A stretch of DNA of 64,000 nt from Przewalskia tangutica (GCA_029844215.1 JAQGDG010000258.1:154299-218298), one strand, 5' to 3'; counted from the stretch's first letter, positions 35,270 through 47,505 are shown. Numbers and translations are program-made. The notes: generated by a model not told the origin, from the letters alone.

Positions 35270-35700
35270 CAGAACCGCATTTATGCCTTGTCTAGCCGGC
35301 AGGACCAGGAGGCGTCGCCTGACATCTTCACAGGTACTTTATCAGTTTCTGGTTGTGATGTGTATGCCTTGATAGATACGTTATACTGCCATATATCCCC
35401 TTATCGCTAGTAGGATAGGATAGAGCTTGAGTCCATGGACCCTTTCGAGGTAGCTACGCCAGCGGTGGTTCGGTGGTAGCTCGGCGGTATATGGGCTTGC
35501 CCTGTCTTTATGCGATCGTCAGACCCTAGCCGACTTGATAGAGTTGGACATGACTGATTTCGATGTGATCATGGGCATGGATTGGTTAGCGTCTTGCTAT
35601 GCCAATGTAGACTGCAGGGAGAGAGTGGTACGGTTCCAGTTTCTGAGAGCGGTTATTGAGTGGGAGAACACCGTGTCACGAGAGGGTAGGTTTATTTCCT
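35270..35700 (+). pseudogene. aspartic protease region
   Basis: The catalytic Asp codon is at 35375-35377 (ALIDT). The following Gly is replaced by Leu and the frame soon ends. Further on, an open segment from 35535 reads DMTDFDVIMGMDWLASCYA, the conserved C-terminal half of plant gypsy proteases, where DxxLGMDWL is typical. The enzyme would cut Gag-Pol. As read, two frames are needed and the D-T/S-G triad is lost. Confidence 0.75.
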
Positions 35701-35979
35701 ACCTCAAGGCTAGGAAGATGGTGCGGAAGGGTATATCTACCATCTCATTCGGGTGTTTGATCTCGAGGTCACGGTACCAGATTTTTAGTCGGTTCGATGA
35801 GTCGAGAGTTCCCGGATATGTTTCCTGACGACCTCCGGTATCCTCCCGAGAGGAGATAGAGTTTTGTATCGACTGTTGCCGGACACTCGGCCTATTTCCA
35901 TTCCGCCATACGTAATGGTACTGCCGAGTTGAGAGAGTGAAGGACCACCGAGAGATTTCTGGAGAAGCGGCTTCATCGT

Positions 35980-36470
35980 GCCTAGTGTTTCTCCCTCGGG
36001 AGCGGTATTGTTCGTGAAGAAGAAGGGCGGACGCTGCGCATGTGTTGATTACGAAGTGAACAAGGTGACCATTAAGAACGAATACCCCTTCCCGGGATTG
36101 ATGATTTGTTCGACCAGTTGCGAGGAGTGCGAGATGTTTCTCCAAGATTGATCTGCGATCGCTATCATCAGTGCGTGTTAGAGAGGCGATGTCCCTGTGA
36201 TCGCATTCGGACGATGCGCATTATGAGTTCGTGGTTATGTCTTTCTGTTGACCAATGCTCGCGGTATTCATGGATTTGATGAACCGAGTGTTCAAGCCAT
36301 TTTGGACACGCTTGTGATAGTGTTCATTGATGACATCTTGGTTTATTCTCGCCAGAGCGGAGCGTACGGAGCATTTGAAATCTTGTCTTCGAGTTCTCAG
36401 ACCAGCGTTGTACGCCAAGTTTTCCAAATGCGTTTTGGTTAACTTCTGGCTTTTCTTGGGCATATTGTTT
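35980..36470 (+). pseudogene. reverse transcriptase palm region
   Basis: Near 35990-36100 are SPSGAVLFVKKKGGR and VDYEVNKVTIKNEYPF, the fingers/palm start (family usual: VDYR). Near 36250-36350 follow GFDEPSV and VFIDDILVYSR, with the two catalytic Asp codons at 36329-36334. The pieces lie in different frames and parts between them are lost or out of frame. RT copies the RNA into cDNA in the particle. Confidence 0.82.
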
Positions 36471-36719
36471 GGCCGATGGTATTCGGGTGAATACGACCAA
36501 GATTGAGGCGATCGAGTTGGCCTCGACCTACTACTCCGGCAGAGCGCGTGAGCTTTCCGGGCCTTGCAGTTACTATCGGCGGTTCAGAGAAGTTTGCTTC
36601 TATCTGCACCATTGACTAGGTGACTCGTGGCGACTAAGTTTGATGGTGATGCTTGTGGCGGGGTTTCGATTCTTGAAGGAGGATCGGCGATCGCCCCGTT
36701 CTTACTCTTCCGGGTCCAG

Positions 36720-37110
36720 ACGGTTATGTAGTGTATTGTGACGCGTCAAAGGCTCGGATGTGTGTTGATGCACTGGTAAGGTTATAGCGTCGCATCCGGC
36801 GGCTTAGAAGCATGAGAGGAACTACCCCACCCATTATTTGGATTTGGCGGTGATTCACGCCAAGATCTGGAGGCACTATTTGTATGGGGTTCATGTGGAT
36901 ATTTATACGCACCACAAAAGCCTCCGATATCTTGACCAGAGGAGCCGAACTTACGCGAGACGGTGGTTAGAGTTACTCAAGGATTACGATGTTGACATCC
37001 TGTACCACCCGAGGAAGGCCAATGTTGTGGCAGATGCCCTTAGTCGTAGGTCGATGGGGAGTCTATCAGATGTACTGCAGAGAGGAGCATGGTCGCGAGT
37101 TGCATCGCCA
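36720..37110 (+). pseudogene. RNase H domain
   Basis: VYCDAS near 36725 holds the first catalytic Asp. After a stop, an open segment from 36838 gives LAVIHAKIWRHYLYGVHVDI, HHKSLRYL, WLELLKDYDVDILYHP and ADALSRRSMGS, the usual gypsy RNase H order (compare minus-strand 28639-29355). The domain is broken only once or twice and is the best kept pol part after integrase. Confidence 0.82.
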
Positions 37111-37299
37111 GCGAGCCTTGGAGTCCAACCGATTGATTCGATAGCGGTGGGTTCGAGTTCGAGAGGTTGCCGAGTCTTCCATCGTCGAGAGGTGAAGAGG
37201 CAACATTTGAGGATCCGTTTGATTCGTATCGTGATCGACCTTCGCGTGAGGAAGGGTCCTTTCGAGGTAGCACGATGGGGTGCTAAGGTTTGAGGGCGG

Positions 37300-38130
37300 T
37301 TGTGTGTTCGGATATTTCGTGACTTCAGCAGAGTTCTGGGAAGCACACAGCGCGTTACTCCATCCATCCGGTCGACCAAGATGTACCACGACCTTAGATC
37401 CGTGTATTGGTGGGATGGCTTGAAGAGGACGTTGCGAGTTTGTAGCTCAGTGCCCGTGTTGTCAGCAGGTGAAGGTAGAGTACCAGAAGCCTGGTGGTTT
37501 GTTGCAGACGATAGAGATCCCGACCTGGATGTGGGAGGTGATCAACATGGACTTTATCACAGGATTACCTCACACTCAGAGGAGACATGATTCTATATGG
37601 GTTATCGTCGACAGGCTGACGAAATCAGCCCACTTTCTTCCCGTCAGGACGACTTTCTCGGCTGAGGATTATGCCAGACTTTACATCCGAGAGATCGTCA
37701 GACTGCATGGAGTCCCTATTTCTATCATATCGCATGCAGGAGCGGTTTACGGCTAACTTCGAGGTCTTTTCGTAGGGTTTAGGGACGCAGTGAGCCCAGT
37801 CTCGCATTCCATCGCCGACAGACGGACAGTGAGCGCACTATCCGAACTCTTGAGGATATCTTTGCGAGTACATGTTATTGACTTCGAGTAGTGGGAGGAT
37901 CATTTGCCTCTAGTTGAGTTTGCGTATAATAATAGCTACCACTCCAGATTCGATGGCGCCTTATGAGGCCTTGTATGGGAGGAAGTGCAGATCGCCGATA
38001 GGCTGGTTTGATGTAAGCGAGTGCGATTGGTAGGACCGCACAGTTCGGAAGATGGATAAGGTAAAGCTTATCCAGAGCGGCATCGACACTCGTGAGTCGA
38101 CAAAGTCATACGCAGATCATCGTCGTCGGC
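37300..38130 (+). pseudogene. integrase: zinc finger, catalytic core and C-terminal part
   Basis: The zinc-finger region reads TKMYHDLRSVYWWDGLKR and then CPCCQQ in another frame. An open 95-codon core (37469-37756) holds INMDFITGLP with the first catalytic Asp (37550-37552) and VDRLTKSAHFLPV. At the expected second Asp (family S-D-R-G) the text is S-H-A-G, residue 89 of the segment. The Glu region (QTDSERT, near 37820) lacks a codon compared with the family's usual QTDGQSERT. FAYNN and IGWFDV follow near 37920 and 38010. As read it is catalytically dead. Confidence 0.82.
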
Positions 38131-38289
38131 ATCTTGAGTTCGAGGTTGATGATTGGGTTTTCTGGTGTCACCCATGGCGGTGTGGCGAGATTCGGGAAGA
38201 AAGGAAACTCAGCCAAGGTACATTGGGCGTGTCGATTGTCCGCAGGTAAGCAAGGTTGCCTACGAGTTGGATCTGCCGTCCGATCTGGA

Positions 38290-38575
38290 GGCAGTGCATC
38301 CGGTGTTTCATGTTTCTATGCTGAGGAGATGTATCGGGGATCCATCTAGGGTGCACCCGATTGACGATGTCCAGTGGCCAGGGGTTATCGTGAGGAGATT
38401 CCATGGCGATAATCGATCGTCGGGTTAGGCGTCTGGACCAGGGCGTGGCTTCCACAAAGTCTTGTGGCGGAACGAGCTCAGGGAGGAGATGACGTGGGAA
38501 GCTGAGGAGGACATGAGGCAGAAGTATCCTCACCTATTCCCCACACCTCCAAGTAACTCACTTTCCTACTTGTAA
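38290..38575 (+). pseudogene. integrase tail with chromodomain-like end
   Basis: VFHVSMLRRCIGDPS near 38305 is followed by IIDRRVRRL (38412 on), a one-base frame shift, then WRNELREEMTWEAEEDM and the final KYPHLF with a stop at 38573-38575. This matches the C-terminal chromodomain of plant chromoviruses of the Tekay/Del type, thought to steer insertion toward heterochromatin. That fits the dense nesting seen here. Confidence 0.75.
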
Positions 38576-38640
38576 ATTTCATTGTCATATTTGCTTAAGT
38601 GTTGTATTGTGGCCATGTGAGGCTTTTGCAAACTGTTTCT

Positions 38641-38653
38641 AAGGAGGGGAGAA
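38641..38653 (+). other. polypurine tract
   Basis: AAGGAGGGGAGAA directly before the 3' LTR. The hairpin found at this place in other elements is not recognisable here. Confidence 0.85.
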
Positions 38654-38867
38654 TGTTATACCCCGTATTTTCAGAGTATGTACGTAAGGGCGTACGTACA
38701 AAAGTTTAGCCTTAAGATAGGCAATATGGGCGGAATTTGGGCACAACTCACGAAACGAATGGTTTTCCGACGAAACGTTTTCCAAAACTTGCGTAGGGAA
38801 AATTACGGCTATGTCATTTATAATTTTTGCGGATTTTTCTCAGAGATGAAACATTTTGGACCAACGA

Positions 38868-38889
38868 GAGGGTGACACTTGTCACCCTC
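38868..38889. promoter_or_regulatory. perfect 10-bp-arm palindrome in U3
   Basis: GAGGGTGACA, CT, TGTCACCCTC, as in the 5' LTR. Confidence 0.65.
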
Positions 38890-39071
38890 AAGTGGACGGC
38901 AAAGGGGGGGGCGGAATCTTGGACGATGGGCATGATTTTGTGGCTTGTTTTGTGGCCTAAAACTTGGGTCAATGTTTGTGATGGATTTGTGGAGTAGGAT
39001 AGGGTGCACTTGTGCAAATCTCCACCTTACACTTGCCTACCACTTGGCTTCATCTTGGCCCTTGGAAGCCC

Positions 39072-39079
39072 TATAAATA
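39072..39079 (+). promoter_or_regulatory. LTR TATA box
   Basis: TATAAATA in CCCTATAAATACCCC. Confidence 0.75.
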
Positions 39080-41168
39080 CCCCCCTTGAGTTGATGAACT
39101 CTTCATCCACAAATCAACTTTCCAAGTCTTAATATCCTCCCCCTTCTTGTTGTAGTTTTCGTCCAAGCCATCTTCCCCCCCCCCCCTCTTAGTGAGCTTA
39201 GCCGAAACACCCCTCTTCCTCCCCATTTTCCTTGTAGTCTCGGCAAAGTACCCTCCCCCCTTGGTAGAAAATACTCTCCAAAGTATTGTTACTATCCTCA
39301 AAATACCTTAGCCTATCCCTTGTAGTATTTCCAAAGTTATCTCTATACTTAGAGTCCGGAAATTACTACTAAACTTCCTTTAGCCACTAAACGAAACCCT
39401 AGGAGAAACTTCATTGTTGGTTGAAGTTGTAAGTAGAAGTTGTGTAGCAACTTCTAAGGGTTTCTTGGAGCGGACGGGAGCATACAGATTAGGAGCTAAA
39501 CCTTGCTCAGGATCGACTTTTATCTTGGATAATTTTGGGCTTATCGAGGTAAATAATAATCTTATCCTTCTATTATAATTGGAGATTACATACTGTAGAA
39601 GTATAGAAATAAGTATAAGATACATAGAAGGATATTAAAGAATATAATTGAACTGAAATCACAGTAGAAGGATATATCAGAAGAAGAATTGAACTGTACT
39701 TACATAGGACTGTATTTACAGTAGACTTGTGTAACTTGACGGGTAGGGAAGTGCTGCCCAATTTTCCGTAGAATAAAGAACCCTCTGCTCAGATTATCCT
39801 ACAGAGTAGTCTAGACGTTGATAGACGTATTTGACTATTATAGGTTGATACTCTGCGCGACATATTCAACTTGGCGGTGGATTTCGCCGAAGGTATGTGA
39901 TTCTTCCTATACCTCGAGCATGATATTTTAAAATATATATATAGTACGGTGAGGCGTCGTGTGTTAATGAACATGGTTTTAATTGAGTCTAATAATAAGA
40001 ATCTTGAAGTATTTCAAAAGAATTAAGAATCGTTTTGAAAGAAGAGTAATACTTGGTTTTAAAAGCTTAAGAGTTATACGACTTTACGGGAGTTAGGTAT
40101 AACGACTTAAGAATGATAAAAGGAAGGTTTACTTATTTGTTTATGAAAGTCTTGTATTGATTTAAAAGTATAGTAAGATGCTTTGATAAGTAACCATGTT
40201 ATGATGCTACGTGTGTTAGTGTCTTGTGTTGTTGTGTAAGGGTTATTCTTTTGCGCTTACGTTGTTAAACTTTAAGACCGTTGTACTGTTATTATATCAC
40301 ATACCCCCTTGACTTGTTATACCGAGGGCTTGCCACCCTTGATGCGGGTCTATACGGCCTATGCGGTCTGTGTGACTATGCGGAGTCGCGGAGTTCGAGA
40401 TTGATCATTCGGGTGTATTATCCCGTCGAGAGTGCCTTATGCGGCAGCGTGACTATGCGGTCTATGTGATTATGCGGATGCGGGAGTCCGAGGGTACCGG
40501 CCTAGCTACCCGACGCGGTCTATACGCCTATGTGGGTCTATGTGACCTATGCGGGTGCGGAAGTCCGAGATTAGGCACGATAATGATACTATGGCGATTG
40601 GCCTTTCTTCGATCATTAGCGGCCTAGAAAAGACCGATTCTGATATCTATTTTGCTCTTGTTTATGTTGTGACACTATATGCGATTTAAGCGATTGTATT
40701 TACAAATGGTTTTAGACACTTGATTTCATTTCGGATTTTTACGCTTCACATACTTAGTACATGTTATCTTGACCTCCTTCGGAGCCGTTAAATGCCGCAG
40801 TAAGTGAAAGCAGTGCTAGATCCACATCCTTGGATCTCTACTTTGGTGTCGAGCTCCATCTTCTCCGAGGCTCGACTTTTGGTATGGTTCTCCCTGTGTT
40901 GTAGATATATGTATATTCAGGGTATGGCGGGGCCCTGTCCCGCCATAGTTGTCTACTTCCTTAGAGGTCTGTAGTCCTATTGTAGAGTTGGGATGTAACT
41001 GCCAAACTTTGATATATATATATATTCCGAAAGGCGACTTTTCTCAGATAAACGGTGTCTTAATTTACATTTGTTTCATGTCTTGTTTTTATATTCCGCT
41101 GATTACTCTGATGTATGACTACTTGGGTGCCCGGGTAAGACACGATCCACGCCCTGAACGTCGTGACA

Positions 41169-41173
41169 GTATA
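41169..41173. repeat. target-site duplication, right (gtata)
   Basis: GTATA, exact match to 31071-31075. Confidence 0.9.
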
Positions 41174-41694
41174 CATCGAGAATAGCAATGAACATACACA
41201 ACTTATAAAATGCTTAAACATAAAATAACAACGAGCTAGCCGATAAGGCCACCTTCCGTAAACTATACATAATAAATAAAGACATTTTGTTTTCTTTACA
41301 ACCCAATCCACAAATGTGACTCTGGACTCTAAGAATAACAAGCGTGGACGGGACAGGGGCCGTCATACCCTGAATGTACAACAACCGACCATACTAGGGT
41401 AAGCCTCCGAGTAATGGAGCTTCAACATGAATCAGCGATCCTAAAAGTGAGGATCAGCTACCTGTATACTCTACCTGCGGCATGAACGCAGCCCCCCGAA
41501 GGAGGTCAGTACAACATGTACCAAATATGTGAAACTGAAAGTACTGTAATGAAATCATAAGTCTATAACAAACTGGAGACGGGTATGATAACTCAATTAA
41601 CAGTACAATGTGCCTTACTAACAATGAGAGTAATCAAGAGTACTCTTATAACATAAAAATAGGGAGCTCACGATCAAAGCAGGACCACCCGCCC

Positions 41695-42000
41695 GCAGTA
41701 TCATTAAGCAATCCTACTCCTGGGACTATTTCACCCGCATAGGTCGCGTGGACCCGCATGAGGTATTCCTCGCATAGGCTGTATCCGCCCGCATGAGACT
41801 ATTTCACCCGCATAAGCCCTTACGAACTCGCATGAGGTATTCCTCGCATAGGCTGTATCCGCCCGCATGGGACTATTTTACCCGCATAAGCCCTTACGGA
41901 CTCACATGAGGTATTCTTCGCATAGGCTGTATCCGCCCGCATGGGACTATTTCACCCGCATAAGCCCTTACGGACTCGCATGAGGTATTCCTCGCATCCT
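41695..42000 (-). repeat. about 73-bp minisatellite in minus-strand B LTR
   Basis: Alternating CCGCATGGGACTATTTCACC and CGGACTCGCATGAGGTATTC segments. A partial counterpart lies at 21745-21905. Confidence 0.8.
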
Positions 42001-44052
42001 GGGTAGTAAATCCACGGAATATGCAAATGCCACAAACCCGGGGAATGACCCCGTAATGAATAACATACCACTAGCACAAACCGACTATCACACATAACAT
42101 AAGCACTACCGGCTTATCTTACATAACATAAGCACTACCGGCTTATCATACCATATATAAGCAAGTTAAGAAATCCCCTAACTTCTTATTAGTCTTATAC
42201 ATCTACACTCTCATTTTTAGTTTACTTAAGGAACTAACATGTCATTATAAAAATCCGGGAATTTAACCCAAAGTACTACGTACTCCTATGCTTTTAAAAT
42301 GACTCTTTTTCATATAAAACTTCCAAGATACTAATAACCATAGTATCAAGTCATAACTACTTTTCAAGACAAGTCACAATACCATTTAGAAATACAATTA
42401 TAGGCTTCTAAATCAAGTGACTTCTTTCTTTTAAAACTTTAAGCAATTGATGCCTTTAAATCAATTTCCCTTTCATTATTCCAAGTCATTTATCATACTT
42501 AAATTACTTAGAGTAAATCACTCTTTTTAACCTTCCATAAAGCTATTATAACCAACTTCCCATAAAGCCGTTATAATAGCTTTATACCTTAGAAACTTAC
42601 ATTCTTCTTTAAAACCAAGAGGCTTAAACTTTCCAACAAAACAAGTATCAAAAATACTTTCAACATACTTAAAGTCTCTTAACTTTTGAAAACCAAGATA
42701 TCCTTAATATTTAAACAAGTGAGTTAATTCCCTAACTCAACCAATTTGGACATTCTTAAAAATAAGCCAAGGATATCAAATGGACTAGATTGTCAAAATC
42801 TTGTACGTCTACCGTACTATACATTTACAACTTATTCATGCTCAAGAGATAAGAAAGTTCCACATACCTCTTCGGTTTAATCCACTTGCTAAGTCCAATA
42901 CGCCGTACGTAGTATGTCAACCTATAATGACCATAGTACGTCTATTAACTTCTAGTTTCAAACGTAGAATATTCCAAGTGCAAAGCTACTAAATTCTACG
43001 GAAAATCGGACAGCACTTCCTTTGTTTCTACATACTTTGCCACCTTTTTCAAGGCCGAATTCAATAACCAAACACGCCACATTAAAGGCTCAACAAAGTA
43101 GTTAACAATAGGGGATTGCACGCTTAATCAAGACGTGTAAAATTTCGCCCCACAATTGACATTAAACTAGTCCAAAAATACAAGGTCCATTCGGCAAAAT
43201 AGGGACAACAATACAAAATCGTTTCCAATCCCTTTTCAATCCAAGTGGTTTAATATAACATGTTATCTAGCCGCAATTGATTATAACTACTACAATCCTC
43301 AAGTAGGTAAACATGCGATGATTCTAATTAACGATCAAATTGTACTTCAATTTCAAATGACTAAACATGTCATTTTCGGATTTGAGCTTCCAAATTTCCA
43401 TAACACATATCACATGATCATTTCTAACTTATAATAACATGGAATCTTCAATTACAAAAGTAAGACGAAGATTATACCTCATTTAGCCCAAATATGATCC
43501 AAGATTACAAGTCGATCCTTAGCAACTTTAGCTCCTCCTTTCGACGTTCCAATCCACTCCAAGCAACCCTTAGAAGCTTATGAGGAACTCCTCTTCAAGT
43601 TTCATCTTCAAAGTTGAATAACTCCTTAGGTTTTCGCCTTGCGACTAATACGAAAACACCATTTTTCCGGGATCTTTCTATTGAGATACACTTACAATAC
43701 CCTTAGGTACCTTGGTTTAAAGTGGGGAGATTATTGGACAACAATTGAAAATTTTCTTATTGAAAAGTCCCCATTGTCGTGAGCCCTCACTAGTGAGCAA
43801 GAACAAGTTTTCAAAATTTTTCTAAGTGTTGAGAATGACAAAGTCTTGCACTACTAGTGTACATATATAACATAATGGAGGGTCTAGATTAGTACATATG
43901 GATGGCTTGGATGAGTTTCACATGGATCAAGCCCAAGTGGCACTTTGACAAGTCAACAATGTCAAGCCCTTGTCTTAGCAAGACTTGGTCAATTAAATTA
44001 AGGTCAAATGACCATTTTAACCATGACAATTTCGTCCAAGTCCACAAAGGGG

Positions 44053-44070
44053 GGGTGACACGTGTCACCC
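44053..44070. promoter_or_regulatory. 18-nt perfect palindrome with CACGTG core
   Basis: GGGTGACACGTGTCACCC. It contains the G-box CACGTG. Other LTR types have the same arms with or without the central CG. Confidence 0.65.
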
Positions 44071-44204
44071 TCCCGTTCGTCGCAATATTTCGTTTTCCGA
44101 CAATTCCATAATTCCGATAAATTTTTACTCGTCTCCAATCTTAACATTTTTGAGTTCTTACGCACGTTCTTATAACCATATCCTGGAAATTTCGGGGTGT
44201 AACA

Positions 44205-44675
44205 TTAAGAATTGCTAAGGAGCGACTTTGAATCTTGGAAATAATAAGGGCTTATAAAGGTAACAATTCTTGTCGTTTTAGTAATTAAGATTACTTATTG
44301 TTGTAGCTATGGATATTAGCAAGCATGAGGTATATAGTATGAAGTTTGATAAGTGTATTGGCTATTGGAACCCTAATCCGAAAACTAGCATGTTTAACCC
44401 TTAAGATTTCAATTCAAGTTGATTATTAGTTTAAGTCGTCACATGTTATATAAAGAAGGAATTATAGTTGTTGAAGTTGTTTATGACTATATAACATGTT
44501 AGACCTAAGAAATTGGATTAAAAGAATTGGAAAAGGACTTTGTGTTGTTGTATATGTTTAGCCGAGAATGGCTTTAAATATGGAACTAGTTTCGTATCAA
44601 TTGTGGAGCGAAATTTTACACATCTTGTTAGGCGTGTAATCCCCTATTGTTAACTACATTGTTGAGCCTTAAATG
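44205..44675 (+). repeat. plus-strand B LTR, second fragment
   Basis: Continues 30200-31023 in register with the solo LTR (GCTAAGGAGCGACTTTGAAT here, GCTAAGGAGCGACTTTGGAT at 22780). It ends with the AAATG target site at 44671-44675. Confidence 0.88.
44671..44675. repeat. target-site duplication, left (aaatg)
   Basis: AAATG, repeated at 61952-61956. Confidence 0.9.
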
Positions 44676-44702
44676 TGTTATACCCCGTATTTCCAGATTA
44701 TG

Positions 44703-44719
44703 TACGTAAGGACGTACGT
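44703..44719. promoter_or_regulatory. clustered ACGT cores at LTR start
   Basis: TACGT, AAGG, ACGTACGT: an inverted repeat with three ACGT cores in 17 bp. It recurs at 49418-49434 and in changed form at 38681-38698. ACGT is the core bound by plant bZIP factors; any role here is inference. Confidence 0.45.
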
Positions 44720-45086
44720 AGAGAATTTGAGCCTTAAGTTAGGCAAAGGACCGAATTTTGGGCACAAGTGCCGATTGGAGTCGTTTTTCGACGAAACGCT
44801 TCCATTACTACGTTGGGAAAATTCCGCTATGTCATTTAGTATTTTTATGATTTTTCCGAGTGACTAAACATTTTGGATCAACGAGGGTGACACTTGTCAC
44901 CTCATCGACTGCGATTTAGGGCGGCTGGTGGTTGGCCTTGGCCGATTGGTCCCTTAGTTTTGGCCTTGTTTTGTGCCATGTTTGTGGAGTGTTTTGTGGA
45001 GTAGGGTTAGGGTGCACTTGGCTTGATCTTGTCCTTACACTTGCTATACACTTGGAAGGATCTTGGCCCTCGTCAGGCTGGTTTGC

Positions 45087-45094
45087 TATAAATA
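45087..45094 (+). promoter_or_regulatory. LTR TATA box
   Basis: TATAAATA followed by CCCCCC. Confidence 0.7.
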
Positions 45095-47505
45095 CCCCCC
45101 TAAGTTTGAAGACTTCATCCATTCCAAAAGACTTCCAAGTCTTGAAACCCTCTCCTCCCCCTTTGTGAGCTCTAGTTCGAGAACCTTCCCTCCCCTTCCT
45201 CAGGCCTTCGGCCGAGAGGAACACCCCACCTGGGTGTTCTCGTGTGATACCCCCCTTTTTTTGTGGTATTAAAATACTCCTCCAAGTATTGTTATAATGC
45301 CCAAAATACCTTAGCCTTGTACCTTGTAGTATTCCAAAGATACCTCTATACGTAGAGCCCGAAAATACTACCTTTTGTCCCTTTAGTCTCAAACCGAAAC
45401 CCTAAGGAAATCTTCATTGATTGGTTGAAGTATTTAAGTAGAAGTTGGTTAGAACTTCTAAGGGTTGTTTGGAGCGGGGTGGAGCACCCGGAGTCGAGCT
45501 AAACGTTCTAAGGATCGACATTTAACTTGGATAATTATGGGCTTATCGAGGTAATTATCTTGTCCTCTATTTGTAATCGAGATTACATGTTGTTGAATAT
45601 ATAGTTGAAGTATACTATATATGTAATCAACTTTGTATTTGGCAATGTCTTGACTTAAGCACAAGAGTAAAGAAAAGAATCAATTGTATTTACATAGATA
45701 TTGTGCAGTAGACTTGTGTAGTATTGAGTAGAATTGTACACGTCAGGTTAGACGTGTAAACCCCACAAGTTGGCTTGTAGCCGCCTCGATAGAGAGGAGA
45801 TTTACGCTGTTGTGTGGGAGGTGTCTTTTGAATTTTCGTAGAAAATGGAACCGTATGTTTAAAAGTTAATAGACGTTTGTGACCTTTTTAGTGAAAGTAC
45901 TAAGAGTAGCGTATTCTACTTGAGGAGTGGAAAGCGGCCAGTGCGTTGTAGTACTTGGAGCATTTTGCTTATTGTCGATACTCGCGAGGTATGTGAACCT
46001 CTTCCTATCTGTTCTAGCATGATATGTGTAACTATGTAGTACTGGACGACAAAGCAAGTGTATTTGTTTGTTTAAACATAAAGTGTTATAACGCTTTACG
46101 GGTTGGTTATAATGACTTTACGTAGGTAAGAAAATGGTTTATCGATGTTAGAAGTTAAGAGACTTAACTTATTTGTTTTAATGTGGATGTTTGTGTGAAA
46201 CCTCATTCGCAGTAATGAGTACTTGGTTTTAAAGGGATAATGTTTTACCGATTTCGAAATCGTAACGTATCGTGCACTACCGCAAATGTTAATAAAGGAA
46301 AATGTATCAATAATGACGTATTTGTATTAAAACCAGAGAAACCTCCATCCGCATGAAGCTAAGATGAGACAAAATGATATTACATTTTCTAGATCACGGT
46401 CAGTAATAAGATCCTTATAAACAAGAATAAACTACGCACATATATGACATTTGTTACTCAATTGTTTTAAAAGAGATTAAGACTATGAGTTATGAAACCT
46501 TTCTAAAATAAGTGACTTGAGCATTTGAAATTAGGCAAACTGAACGCTTGGAAAATAATGTTGTTACTTGATTTTACAAAAGGGAAGTGTCTTGTTTACT
46601 TAAAAAGATAGTCACGATTTTTATACTACGTATTGTGTGACTTATGCGAAAGTACTTGAGTTGTGTGAAACTTGCCTATGCTCGTGATGATAGCCTTGTT
46701 GTACAAGTGTTGTATTGTATTTACCGCTCTCGATAGAGGCTGACTTGTCGAGAACTTACTTGGACGCGGCCGCGTGACTGAGAATTCCACCGTATGTTTC
46801 CATTTTGATTATCGCTTGTTGTCGATGTTACATGGACATGTCTACACCGATGCATTCGGCACGTGGCGTGCGCCAGGTTGATCACCCAAGATATTATCGT
46901 TGATGTCACATGGACGTGTTCACACCGGCATGCGTAATTCCGGCATGCGCCACTGGCATTGTATTGTTGCATCATGGACACGTCTACACCGGCGCAATTC
47001 CGGCACGCGCGACGCGAACATGATTGATGTTGCGGGCGTAGACCCATAGTTATATAAGTAGTATGATTTCATTTACGTTGTTTTACGCCACATACTGTAC
47101 TGCCAGATCGACTCTCCTTGCCAGCGTTCATGCCGCAGTAGGTACATCGGCCGTGGATCCTCGCCTAGGATCTCGCCATTGCTGGGAAGCTCCGCTTCTC
47201 CGAGGCTTATCTTTTGCATGCCCCGAGTCAGAGGTTCTGTACATTCGTGGTATGGCGGGGCCCGTCCCGTCATAGTTGTGTAAATCTTAGAGGTATGTAA
47301 TCACATGTAAGCGTGGTTTGTAAAAGGATTAAACTGCTCGCTTGAAAAAGTTGTATATATATGTTATCGGGCGTAACTGGTCGGGCCTGCTTTATGATCA
47401 TATATCTTGTTTCTTGTTTAAAGTTTTATTTTCCGCCGTTTTCTCGATGTTGTATCACTAGGGTGCCCGGTAAGGCACCCACGTCTTAATCGGGTCGTGA
47501 CAAAG

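Larger units (their letters stand above)
31076..41168 (+). mobile_element. full-length family-A (Tekay/Del-type) retrotransposon
   Basis: A 10,093-bp element with both LTRs, an exact 12-nt tRNA-iMet PBS, gag, pol in the order protease-RT-RNase H-integrase-chromodomain, a PPT and an identical 5-bp TSD. It is the only element in the window with all structural parts. Coding is broken by many frameshifts, so it is not autonomous as read. It lies inside a B solo LTR, so it is among the youngest insertions. Confidence 0.92.
38654..41168 (+). repeat. 3' LTR of full-length element
   Basis: A 2515-bp LTR, TGTTATACCCCG to CGTCGTGACA. TATA box at 39072-39079, palindrome at 38868-38889. It has one copy of the promoter segment doubled in the 5' LTR, and the short stretch near 39690-39740 that the 5' LTR has lost. 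Confidence 0.92.
31024..44204 (-). mobile_element. minus-strand B solo LTR, split by a full-length element
   Basis: Left end TGTCACGACC at 31024, right end GGGGTGTAACA at 44204. Removing the insertion 31076-41168 and one TSD leaves about 3.08 kb, the size of an LTR, with no internal region. Flanks CTAAG (31019-31023) and TTAAG (44205-44209) look like a TSD with one change. Both outer flanks are the same plus-strand B LTR and join in register with 22765-22790. Confidence 0.85.
41174..44204 (-). repeat. minus-strand B solo LTR, main fragment
   Basis: Continuation of 31024-31075. It holds a 73-bp type minisatellite at about 41695-42000 (GCATGAGGTATTCCTCGCAT... and CCGCATAAGCCCTTACG, 4 copies), the conserved CGAATTCAATAACCAAACACGC region near 43056, an 18-nt perfect palindrome at 44053 and the terminal GGGGTGTAACA. 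No coding sequence. Confidence 0.88.
44676..47502 (+). repeat. 5' LTR of gag-only element
   Basis: A 2827-bp LTR, TGTTATACCCCG to CGGGTCGTGACA. TATA box at 45087-45094. A three-copy minisatellite (about 46827-47030, ACATGGACATGTCTACACCG type) sits where the 1373 LTR has its 80-bp array. Its first 50 bp hold three ACGT cores (44704-44719). Confidence 0.9.

Noticed and set aside
35699..36145. Minus-strand open frame of 148 codons
   Set aside because: Opposite the protease-RT part of pol, which is recognisable on the plus strand.
36984..37389. Overlapping minus-strand frames of 77-131 codons
   Set aside because: Opposite RNase H and the integrase finger on the plus strand; no own motifs.
44916..45392. 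Minus-strand open frame of 158 codons
   Set aside because: Covers the LTR promoter region; the matching stretch in the 3' LTR (59303-59760) gives only short broken frames.
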